Assembly: GCA_964445115.1 (NCBI GenBank)
Contig: CAYUJU010000003.1
Coordinates: 1 to 64,000, forward strand
Source of the DNA: CAIJXJ01 sp964445115
GTDB lineage: Bacteria; Pseudomonadota; Gammaproteobacteria; Burkholderiales; Methylophilaceae
Length of the DNA stretch: 64,000 nt
Direction: 5' to 3'
This document shows positions 1-7,030 of the stretch, piece by piece (the first letter of the stretch is position 1; every line of letters begins with the position of its first letter). The position numbers and the translations under genes were made by a program. The notes below the pieces were generated by a model that was given only the letters and a program-made list of their open reading frames with translations, made no database searches and had not been told where the DNA came from.

Positions 1-132
1 TCAAGATTTCATGTGGCGCGGAAAACTGGAAATCAATCACGGAAAACGGATACCCGAAATTAGGAACGGCAAGACTGAATGGTGCTGTTGTTTCCGCCAG
101 ACCATCTCCCCAACCTATGCTAAAACCAGAAA

Positions 133-148
133 TGTTTCACGTGAAACA
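133..148. promoter_or_regulatory. parS: parS chromosome-partition site (perfect 16-bp palindrome)
   Basis: The sequence TGTTTCACGTGAAACA is a perfect 16-bp palindrome identical to the parS consensus bound by ParB/Spo0J. It lies about 4.2 kb left of dnaA, in the untranslated stretch beyond the mnmE stop codon. Origin-proximal parS sites load ParB and SMC for chromosome segregation. The sequence match is direct; the function is inferred. The remaining bases of 1-198 show no convincing gene. Confidence 0.9.
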
Positions 149-198
149 CCTGAAAATAATCACGTGTTAAAGTTACACAATCAGCGGGCTCAGTGAGA

Positions 199-1554
199 CT
201 ACTTACCGATACAGAAACGGCTAAAAATCTCGCCCAGCAGATCATCCGGCGTGAATTCACCGGTGATGGTATTGAGGGATTCCTGCGCAAGGCGCAGTTC
301 TTCGGCCAAGAGTTCGGGGAAGTTGAGATTGCCGGAGGCGCGTTGCAGACACCCCGCCACTTGATTCAACGCCACCAAGTGACGTTCACGCGCCATGAAC
401 ACCCCATCGCCGCCCGGTTGCCATCCGGCGATGGTCAACAGCGATTCGCGGAGTAACCCCATGCCGACCCCGGTTTTGGCAGAGACGTGCAAATGCGTCA
501 CCCCATCGACAACCTCTGCCTTGGGGGCTGTGTGGGCAAGATCAATCTTGTTGTGCACCCAGATTTTTGGCAAATCCTTGCGCAATCGCGCCAGAATCGA
601 TTTTTCCACTTCGCCAACACCATAAGCTGCATCGACCAATAATAACGCGGCATGCGCGTTTTCTGTGGCTCGCCATGTTCTGGCAATGCCGTGCAATTCC
701 ACTTCATCGTCGGTTTCGCGCAGGCCAGCGGTGTCGATAATATGTAACGGCACACCGTTGATCTGGATGGCGCTCCGAATGGTGTCGCGCGTGGTGCCGG
801 CGATGGGAGTGACAATCGCGACTTCTTCACCGGCCAGCTGATTCATCAAGCTGGACTTGCCAACGTTGGGTTGGCCGATGAGGACGACGTGGATGCCTTC
901 ACGCAACAAATTGCCTTGGCGCGCGCCGGCGAACACGGATTGGAGTTCTGTCTCGATGCCGGTGAGTTTTTCACCCACCCTGCCCTGCGTAATGAAGTCG
1001 ATGTCTTCTTCAGGAAAATCCAGGCAGGCCTCGACATAGAGGCGCAGATCGATCATGCGGTCGCGCAGGGCGTGGATGCGTTGCGAGAATACGCCGGAGA
1101 GGGAGCGCACGGCGCTGCGCGCAGCTTCCTCGGTGGCGGCGCTGATGACGTCGGCCACGGCTTCGGCCTGAGCCAGATCGAGTTTTTCGTTGAGGTAGGC
1201 GCGGCGGGTGAACTCACCTGGTTCGGCCTGACGGACGCCGAGTGACAGGCATCGCTTGAGCAGGAGCTGCATCAGGGCGGTGCCGCCGTGCGCTTGCAGT
1301 TCGAGGACATCCTCGCCGGTATAGGAATGCGGCGCGGCGTAGTAGATGGCAATGCCGCGGTCGATCAGTGCGCCGTCTGTGTCGTAAAACGGGAGGTAGG
1401 CCGCGTGGCGCGGTGCGGGGCATTGCCCTAGTACGGCTTCGGCGACCGCGCGGCAGGACGGGCCGGAAACACGTACGACCCCAATGCCGCCGCTGCCCGG
1501 GGCAGTCGCGATAGCGGCGATGGAGTCGTGGGTTGGTTTAGTGTCGTGTCGCAT
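199..1554 (-). CDS. mnmE: tRNA uridine-5-carboxymethylaminomethyl(34) synthesis GTPase MnmE
   Basis: MnmE works with MnmG to install the carboxymethylaminomethyl group at wobble U34 of certain tRNAs. The 451-residue protein has the family's usual length. An N-terminal tetrahydrofolate-binding domain covers about residues 1-120. A helical domain carries an inserted G domain with the P-loop GQPNVGKS (227-234), TTRDT (254-258), DTAG (274-277) and NKID (335-338). The C-terminal FCIGK supplies the catalytic cysteine (449). It is the last gene of the leftward rpmH-rnpA-yidD-yidC-mnmE block. Its start codon lies inside the left arm of an inverted repeat (1550-1635), which could affect initiation. 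Identification is secure. Confidence 0.97.
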   Translation of the reverse strand: MRHDTKPTHDSIAAIATAPGSGGIGVVRVSGPSCRAVAEAVLGQCPAPRHAAYLPFYDTDGALIDRGIAIYYAAPHSYTGEDVLELQAHGGTALMQLLLKRCLSLGVRQAEPGEFTRRAYLNEKLDLAQAEAVADVISAATEEAARSAVRSLSGVFSQRIHALRDRMIDLRLYVEACLDFPEEDIDFITQGRVGEKLTGIETELQSVFAGARQGNLLREGIHVVLIGQPNVGKSSLMNQLAGEEVAIVTPIAGTTRDTIRSAIQINGVPLHIIDTAGLRETDDEVELHGIARTWRATENAHAALLLVDAAYGVGEVEKSILARLRKDLPKIWVHNKIDLAHTAPKAEVVDGVTHLHVSAKTGVGMGLLRESLLTIAGWQPGGDGVFMARERHLVALNQVAGCLQRASGNLNFPELLAEELRLAQESLNTITGEFTPDDLLGEIFSRFCIGK

Positions 1555-1635
1555 TCAAGCGAAGACAAGGCGGAAGAGCGCAGACTGGTCGATCATTATG
1601 GCCAACGACGACAACGCAGTATTCGCTTGAATGCG
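1550..1635. repeat. 14-bp perfect inverted repeat spanning the yidC-mnmE gap
   Basis: Arms CGCATTCAAGCGAA (1550-1563) and TTCGCTTGAATGCG (1622-1635) are perfect reverse complements separated by 58 bp. The left arm contains the mnmE start codon (1552-1554), and the right arm ends 8 bp short of the yidC stop codon. In leftward mRNA it would form a long-stemmed hairpin that sequesters the mnmE start. There is no T tract, so a simple terminator is unlikely. It may be a dispersed palindromic intergenic element; a genome-wide search is needed to tell. Confidence 0.6.
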
Positions 1636-1643
1636 GCATGAAA

Positions 1644-3299
1644 TCAGGCCTTGGCGTGACCCTTCTTGTGTTGCCCCATGGTGCGGTTGATGTGCCACTG
1701 TTGCGCGATGGACAACACGTTGTTCACCAGCCAGTAGAGCACCAGGCCCGCGGGGAAGAAGAAGAAGAACACGCTGAACACAATGGGCATGATGGTCATG
1801 ACCTTGGCCTGGATGGGATCCGGCGGGGTCGGGTTCAGTCTGCTCTGGATGATCATGGTGGCGCCCATCAGGATAGGCAGCACGTAGTACGGATCGGTGG
1901 CCGTCAGGTCGGTGATCCACAGCGCAAACGGCGCGTGACGCATCTCGACGCTGCCGAGGAGCACCCAGTACAGGGCGATGAACACCGGGATCTGGATCAG
2001 GATGGGCAGACAGCCGCCCATCGGGTTGATCTTCTCGGTCTTGTACAGGTGCATCATCGCTTCGTGCAGCTTCTGGCGGTCGTCGCCGTATTTTTCCTTG
2101 AGGTGCTGCAGGCGCGGGGCGAGTTCCTTCATCTGTGCCATGGAGCGGTAGCTAGTCGCGGAAAGCGGGTAGAACACCAGCTTCAGCAGCACCGTCAGCA
2201 GGATGATGGCGACGCCCCAGTTCTGCACCAGCTTCTGGATCATGGAGAGTACCCAGAACAGCGGTGCGGCGATGATGGTCAGCCAGCCGTAATCGACCGT
2301 GTACTCCAGGCCTGGTGCAACGGACTGCAGATGGGTTTGTTCCTGCGGCCCAGCATACAGACGGGCACCGGTGGTCAGCGTTGCGCCAGCGGCGACACTC
2401 CCCAGTGGGCTCACCGCACCCATGGAGAAAATCGTGTCACTGAGCTGCTTGGTGTAGTACTCGCGCGCTGTCTTGTCTTTGGGCAGCCACGCACCCACGA
2501 AGTAGTGCTGCACCAGACCGATCCAGCCGTCGGTGGCGTTCTTGAGCAGGTTTTCCTTCTTCATCTCGTCGAAGCTGACCTTCTTGAACTTCTCGCCTTC
2601 GGTGTAATACGCCGCGCCGGTGTAGGTCGGCATCATGCGCGAACCCTGGCCGGAATGGCTGTCGTGCAGAATCTGGTAGTAGGCGGACGCCTGGATGGCG
2701 GCGGCACTGCCGTTATGGATTTCATAGCTCAGGTCGACCACATAACTGCCGCGGTGGAACGTGTAGACCTTGGTGACCTGCACCCCATCCTGACCTTGCC
2801 AGGTCAGACGCATTTCCACCTTGTCCTGCCCCGGCTGCAGCGCAGCCTCACTGGCCTGCGCGGTAAACGCAACCTTGTGGGAAGGCAGGCCGTTGCCGAT
2901 CAGCCCGGACTGGGCCACATAGACCATAGGCTTGGCCTGATCGTCCAGCAGCACGAAGTTTTTGGTCTTGTCGTCATTGTCGCGATGCTTCACCAGTTCG
3001 AGGTGACGAATATCGCCGCCCATGGTGTCGATCTCGGCCACCATCATGTCGGTGGCCACCCGCACCCGGCTGCCGCGTTGCAGCACAAAGCCGGATTCTT
3101 GCGTCACTGCGGTGTGGGCGTTAGGCGCGCTGGGCACCCCGGCCTCGGCAGACGGCGCGGCCGGCACTGCCGAATCCGCACTGCCCGATGCCACGGTCTG
3201 CTGGGGTTGCTGCAACGTATGGTCGCGCTGCCAGGCTTCCCACAACATCAGAATGGAAAAGGAAAAGATGACGAACAGGATTAAACGCTTGGTGTCCAT
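1644..3299 (-). CDS. yidC: membrane protein insertase YidC
   Basis: YidC inserts and folds inner-membrane proteins, alone or with SecYEG. The 551-residue protein begins with an uncleaved membrane anchor (about residues 7-20), followed by a low-complexity Ala/Ser/Pro linker and a large periplasmic beta domain (about 60-340). The conserved five-helix insertase core fills the C-terminal 200 residues, including the PMGGCLPILIQIPVFIALYW region. It ends in a basic tail (QHKKGHAKA), typical for ribosome contact. It lies 16 bp downstream of yidD in the leftward origin-proximal block. Confidence 0.97.
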   Translation of the reverse strand: MDTKRLILFVIFSFSILMLWEAWQRDHTLQQPQQTVASGSADSAVPAAPSAEAGVPSAPNAHTAVTQESGFVLQRGSRVRVATDMMVAEIDTMGGDIRHLELVKHRDNDDKTKNFVLLDDQAKPMVYVAQSGLIGNGLPSHKVAFTAQASEAALQPGQDKVEMRLTWQGQDGVQVTKVYTFHRGSYVVDLSYEIHNGSAAAIQASAYYQILHDSHSGQGSRMMPTYTGAAYYTEGEKFKKVSFDEMKKENLLKNATDGWIGLVQHYFVGAWLPKDKTAREYYTKQLSDTIFSMGAVSPLGSVAAGATLTTGARLYAGPQEQTHLQSVAPGLEYTVDYGWLTIIAAPLFWVLSMIQKLVQNWGVAIILLTVLLKLVFYPLSATSYRSMAQMKELAPRLQHLKEKYGDDRQKLHEAMMHLYKTEKINPMGGCLPILIQIPVFIALYWVLLGSVEMRHAPFALWITDLTATDPYYVLPILMGATMIIQSRLNPTPPDPIQAKVMTIMPIVFSVFFFFFPAGLVLYWLVNNVLSIAQQWHINRTMGQHKKGHAKA

Positions 3300-3315
3300 G
3301 GGGTTCTCGGTGAAT

Positions 3316-3525
3316 CTACGGTATTGGATCGTGGCCGCCTGGGTGCCACGGGTGGCAGCGTAACAGGCGGCGCGTCATTAGCCAACTCCCGCGCAGAGCG
3401 CCGTGCTTGTGCAGGGCTTCGATGGCGTACTGGGAACAGGTTGGGGTGAAACGGCAACTGTTGCCGACCCAGGGGCTAAGCAGGTACTGGTAACCCTTGA
3501 TCAGAAGTATCAACAGGCGTGCCAT
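3316..3525 (-). CDS. yidD: membrane protein insertion efficiency factor YidD
   Basis: This 69-residue protein matches the small YidD family (former DUF37), which assists YidC-dependent insertion. The hallmark is the cysteine-containing stretch SCRFTPTCSQYA near residues 23-34, after an amphipathic N-terminus, and a second cysteine in RLLRCHPW. It lies between rnpA (9 bp upstream) and yidC (16 bp downstream), the conserved position. Length and motifs are normal. Confidence 0.95.
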   Translation of the reverse strand: MARLLILLIKGYQYLLSPWVGNSCRFTPTCSQYAIEALHKHGALRGSWLMTRRLLRCHPWHPGGHDPIP

Positions 3526-3534
3526 AAGTGTGCG

Positions 3535-3891
3535 CTAGCGCGCTTGCCTGCGCTGCAGTTTTTCGAGAAGGCTGCTGAATTCCAGTTTGACGGTCGTGTA
3601 GTCATCGCGGGTAAACGCCTTCATGGGGCGCACAATCAGATCGACTGACCCCAATGCAGCTGACTCATGTCGAAACAGTTCCCGCAGCAGGCGCTTCATG
3701 TAGTTGCGATGCACTGCCCGCTTGGCGACCTTCTTGCCGACCACAAGGCCCAGGCGCGGCTGGCCCAGGACATTCGGCATGTAGTGCATGGCCAGCAGGT
3801 CACCGGTAATACGCTTGCGGAAATTAAAAACGGATGAAAATTCATCCGTTTTCTTGAGTTTGAATCGGCTTGGGAAACCGAAGCCGGTCAC
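3535..3891 (-). CDS. rnpA: ribonuclease P protein component
   Basis: RnpA is the protein subunit of RNase P, which removes 5' leaders from pre-tRNAs. The 118-residue basic protein begins FPSRFKLKKTDEFSSVF and carries the signature RNYMKRLLRELFR (about residues 69-81). Translation appears to start at GTG (3891), 3 bp after the rpmH stop codon, so the two are probably translationally coupled. No RNase P RNA gene lies in this window. Confidence 0.96.
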   Translation of the reverse strand: MTGFGFPSRFKLKKTDEFSSVFNFRKRITGDLLAMHYMPNVLGQPRLGLVVGKKVAKRAVHRNYMKRLLRELFRHESAALGSVDLIVRPMKAFTRDDYTTVKLEFSSLLEKLQRRQAR

Positions 3892-3894
3892 GCG

Positions 3895-4029
3895 TTAGAC
3901 AGCGAGACGGGCACGACCCTTGGCGCGGCGTGCAGCGATGACGGCACGACCACCACGAGTCTTCATGCGCACCAGAAAACCGTGGGTGCGGGCGCGGCGA
4001 ACCTTGGAAGGTTGGTAAGTGCGTTTCAT
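3895..4029 (-). CDS. rpmH: 50S ribosomal protein L34
   Basis: The 44-residue product starts MKRTYQPSKVRRARTHGF and is rich in Arg and Lys, diagnostic of L34. It is the first gene of the leftward operon and sits beside dnaA in the usual bacterial origin arrangement. A near-consensus promoter lies upstream at 4074-4103. The upstream AGAGATTC region offers a modest ribosome-binding site. Confidence 0.97.
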   Translation of the reverse strand: MKRTYQPSKVRRARTHGFLVRMKTRGGRAVIAARRAKGRARLAV

Positions 4030-4073
4030 TGAATCTCTCCAATCACTAGGACGGGTACAGTAAAAAGGGCGTA

Positions 4074-4103
4074 ATTAAACCGCGCATGGCTATATTTTGT
4101 CAA
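4074..4103 (-). promoter_or_regulatory. sigma70-type promoter for rpmH-rnpA-yidD-yidC-mnmE
   Basis: On the minus strand a perfect -35 TTGACA (4103-4098) is followed after 18 bp by TTTAAT (4079-4074), five of six matches to the -10 consensus. It lies 45-75 bp upstream of the rpmH start. This is a sequence-based call without experimental support. Confidence 0.65.
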
Positions 4104-4134
4104 CTGTTATCTGCCTTATATTTGTCTTTCCGCT

Positions 4135-4143
4135 TGTGGATAA
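4135..4143 (-). promoter_or_regulatory. DnaA box upstream of dnaA
   Basis: TGTGGATAA is the reverse complement of the perfect DnaA box TTATCCACA. It sits about 170 bp upstream of dnaA in the 282-bp rpmH-dnaA gap. It could serve dnaA autoregulation or be part of the origin. An 8-bp inverted repeat, AAACCGGA/TCCGGTTT (4152-4174), follows immediately. The rest of the gap (4175-4311) shows nothing clear. Confidence 0.65.
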
Positions 4144-4311
4144 GTTACCTCAAACCGGATAGAATTTCCGGTTTATAAGAGAACTGCGGGTCGCGGATGC
4201 GCGAAGCCCATCCAAACGGGGCATAAACGCACGCCACATGCAGACAAAATACGGGATGCCGCCAATCAGGCGACTGCACAAACCGCGAACGCATTCACTA
4301 TTTAGGTTTCG

Positions 4312-5682
4312 ATGGAAAACTTCTGGCCCACCTGCCTCGGTCGCTTCAAACAAGAGCTTTCCGCGCAGCAGTTCAACACCTGGATCAAGCCGCTGCGATG
4401 CGAAGTCGTCGATAGCTGCGTCCGGTTGCTGGCGCCCAACCGTTTCGTCCAGCAGTGGGTCAAGGACCGTTTTCTGAACAGGATCGAGCAACTGGGGCAG
4501 GAATTATTGGGCACCCCTGTCACGATTGAGCTGGCGTTGCTGGAAAACGGGGCGCAGGTGCAGACGCTACCACCCGAGCCGCTTGCGGCGGATGCGCCTG
4601 TAGCAACGGAACCTGCGCCGGCGCGTAAGCCGCGCGGCAAGCCTACCAAGGCCACGGAAGAAGTTTCAGGCCTGAATCCGGTGTTCAATTTCGACAACTT
4701 CGTGACCGGTAAGGCGAATCAACTGGCCCGGGCTGCAGCGATCCAGGTGTCGGAGAACCCGGGGGCTGCCTACAACCCGCTCTTTATCTATGGCGGGGTC
4801 GGGCTGGGCAAAACCCACCTGATGCAGGCGATCGGCAATCATCTGCAAAAAGAACGACCGGAAGCCAAGATTCGTTATCTGCACGCCGAGCGTTATGTCT
4901 CGGACGTGGTCAAGGCTTATGAGAACAAGGCCTTCGACGAGTTCAAGCGCAACTACCACTCGCTGGACATGCTGCTGATCGACGATATCCAGTTCTTCGC
5001 CAAGAAAACCCGCACGCAGGAAGAATTTTTCTATGCGTTCAATTCCCTGATCGAAGCCAAGAAGCAAATCGTGATCAGTTGCGACACCTATCCCAAGGAA
5101 ATCGCGGATATGGACGAGCGGTTGCGGACCCGCTTCAGCTGGGGGCTGACGGTGGCGATCGAGCCACCGGAACTGGAAATGCGCGTCGCCATTCTGCTGA
5201 AGAAAGCGGAGGCGCAACGCATCGTGCTGGATGAAGAAGTCGCGTTCTTCGTCGCAAAGCAGATCCGTTCCAGCGTACGTGAACTGGAAGGTGCGCTGAA
5301 CCGCATCGTAGCCATGGCCCGCTTTACCGGGCACCCGATCGACCTTGCACTGGCCAAGGAAGCATTGAAAGACCTGATTGCTGTGCGCGGTCGGCAAATT
5401 ACGATTGAGAACATCCAGAAAACCGTGGCGGATTATTACAAGATCAAGGTTGCCGAGATGTATTCGAAAAAACGCTCACGCAACTTCGCCCGGCCGCGTC
5501 AAGTAGCCATGGCCCTGGCGCGCGAGCTGACCAACCATAGCTTCCCGGAAATCGGCGAGGCATTTGGTGGCCGGCACCATACGACCGTGATGCACGCCTG
5601 CGAGGAGATCGAGAGCCTGCGTCAGAACGACCCGCAACTGGGGCGGGATATCGGGTTCCTGATTCAGGTGATCCGGGACTAG
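4312..5682 (+). CDS. dnaA: chromosomal replication initiator protein DnaA
   Basis: DnaA binds DnaA boxes, melts the origin and loads the DnaB helicase. The 456-residue protein has domain I (about 1-75), a variable linker rich in Ala, Pro and Lys (about 80-118), an AAA+ domain with Walker A GGVGLGKT (161-168) and Walker B LLIDD (221-225), and domain IV. Domain IV contains the DNA-contact motif GGRHHTTV (419-426). The first ATG was chosen because domain I begins at once (MENFWPTCLGRFKQEL). DnaA boxes flank the gene, consistent with autoregulation. Confidence 0.98.
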   Translation: MENFWPTCLGRFKQELSAQQFNTWIKPLRCEVVDSCVRLLAPNRFVQQWVKDRFLNRIEQLGQELLGTPVTIELALLENGAQVQTLPPEPLAADAPVATEPAPARKPRGKPTKATEEVSGLNPVFNFDNFVTGKANQLARAAAIQVSENPGAAYNPLFIYGGVGLGKTHLMQAIGNHLQKERPEAKIRYLHAERYVSDVVKAYENKAFDEFKRNYHSLDMLLIDDIQFFAKKTRTQEEFFYAFNSLIEAKKQIVISCDTYPKEIADMDERLRTRFSWGLTVAIEPPELEMRVAILLKKAEAQRIVLDEEVAFFVAKQIRSSVRELEGALNRIVAMARFTGHPIDLALAKEALKDLIAVRGRQITIENIQKTVADYYKIKVAEMYSKKRSRNFARPRQVAMALARELTNHSFPEIGEAFGGRHHTTVMHACEEIESLRQNDPQLGRDIGFLIQVIRD

Positions 5683-5702
5683 AACATAGAGACTGGGAAA
5701 GT

Positions 5703-5885
5703 TGTGGGTAATAACAGGATAAGTTGCTGATTCGGGAAACGCCGAAAACTATCCACAATTCGACCACAGCAATACCTTGAGAATTGTGGCACAATGAAAA
5801 CGTTTTAATTGTTTGTTTTATAAGTAAAGTTTGACTTATCCACAAGATTGGCGTCCTTTATTAAATCTTATTAAGGTTTATTTGT
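5703..5885. other. oriC: probable replication origin (oriC) in the dnaA-dnaN gap
   Basis: The 206-bp gap holds a perfect DnaA box TTATCCACA (5836-5844) and two boxes with one mismatch, CTATCCACA (5749-5757) and TGTGGGTAA on the other strand (5703-5711). Two AT-rich runs (about 5800-5835 and 5856-5888) could unwind. Together with dnaA, dnaN, gyrB, rpmH and parS next door, this makes it the best oriC candidate. The rpmH-dnaA gap is the alternative, or the origin may be bipartite. Confidence 0.65.
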
Positions 5886-5888
5886 ATT

Positions 5889-6992
5889 ATGAATATCAAG
5901 ATAGATCGCGACACACTGCTCAAACCACTGTCCGCTGTCAGCAGCATTGTTGAACGACGTCATACTTTACCGATCTTGTCCAACCTTTTGCTGGAGGCGA
6001 CTGAGAACAAGGTCACGCTGACGGCTACCGATCTTGAAATGCAGATTTCCCTGTCGCTGGCGGGTACCCCAGGCGGTGAAGTCGCGACGACGGTGTCGGC
6101 ACGCAAACTATTGGATATCTGCCGGTCGTTGCCGGAACAGGCAGAAATCACCATGGGCATCCAGGACAACCGCATGCAGTTGCGCGCAGGCAAGAGCCGG
6201 TTCAACCTGCAAACCCTGCCGGCAGCGGATTATCCCCTGATGGCCAAGGCCAGCGGTGAAACCGGTCTTGTACTGGAAATTGCGCAACGCCACCTGAAGA
6301 AGCTGTTGAAGCAGGTGGAATACGCGATGGCGCAGCAGGATATTCGTTATTACCTGAATGGCTTGCTGTTCGAGGTCAACGGCAACCGCCTCAACGTCGT
6401 GGGTACGGATGGCCATCGTCTCAGCTTTACTTCCATGGAGTTGCCGCAAGTCTACGAAAAGCAGGAAATGATTCTGCCGCGCAAGACAGTGCTGGAACTG
6501 ATCAAGTTGCTGGATGACAGCGAAGATGCAGTACGCATCGAAGTGGGCAGCAACCAGGTGAATTTCGCGTTCTCCGGCATCCGCCTGATTTCCAAGGTGA
6601 TCGACGGCAAATTCCCGGATTACACCCGCGTAATTCCTACCGGTCACCAGAACAGCCTGATCGTGGACCGTCATACCCTGTTGCTGTCGATGCAACGCGC
6701 TTCGATTCTTTCCAACGAAAAGTACCGCGGCATCCGCATGGTATTGGGCAAGGACAGCCTTCGCCTGATCAGCAGCAACAGCGAGCAGGAAGAAGCCGAG
6801 GAAGAACTCGAAATCAACTACGCCGGCGATGCGCTGGATATCGGCTTCAACGTGACCTACATGATCGATGTATTGAATAACGTCGACAGCGATACGGTGA
6901 CGTTCTCGTTCGCCGATGCCAACAGTAGTTGCCTGGTGACTGTACCGACTGACGTCAATTACAAGTACGTCGTCATGCCGATGCGCATTTAA
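5889..6992 (+). CDS. dnaN: DNA polymerase III subunit beta (sliding clamp)
   Basis: The beta clamp tethers DNA polymerase III and other DNA-acting enzymes to the template. The 367-residue protein has the three repeated clamp domains of about 120 residues. It starts MNIKIDRDTLLKPL and ends VVMPMRI, both conserved clamp features; the C-terminus forms part of the partner-binding pocket. It follows dnaA by 206 bp across the likely origin and may have its own promoter there. Confidence 0.97.
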   Translation: MNIKIDRDTLLKPLSAVSSIVERRHTLPILSNLLLEATENKVTLTATDLEMQISLSLAGTPGGEVATTVSARKLLDICRSLPEQAEITMGIQDNRMQLRAGKSRFNLQTLPAADYPLMAKASGETGLVLEIAQRHLKKLLKQVEYAMAQQDIRYYLNGLLFEVNGNRLNVVGTDGHRLSFTSMELPQVYEKQEMILPRKTVLELIKLLDDSEDAVRIEVGSNQVNFAFSGIRLISKVIDGKFPDYTRVIPTGHQNSLIVDRHTLLLSMQRASILSNEKYRGIRMVLGKDSLRLISSNSEQEEAEEELEINYAGDALDIGFNVTYMIDVLNNVDSDTVTFSFADANSSCLVTVPTDVNYKYVVMPMRI

Positions 6993-7009
6993 GCAACGCC
7001 CAACCTTAT

Positions 7010-7025
7010 TGTTTCACGTGAAACC
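7010..7025. promoter_or_regulatory. parS: parS-like site between dnaN and gyrB
   Basis: TGTTTCACGTGAAACC matches the parS palindrome at 15 of 16 bases; only the last base differs. The inner 14 bp (7011-7024) are a perfect palindrome. It sits in the 38-bp gap between dnaN and gyrB, within about 1.2 kb of the putative oriC, as expected for a ParB-loading site. It also overlaps the gyrB leader, ending 5 bp before the start codon. Confidence 0.8.
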
Positions 7026-7030
7026 AGAAA

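Noticed and set aside
11..196. Short open frame at the left edge
   Set aside because: It spans the parS palindrome, has no ribosome-binding site and looks like no known protein.
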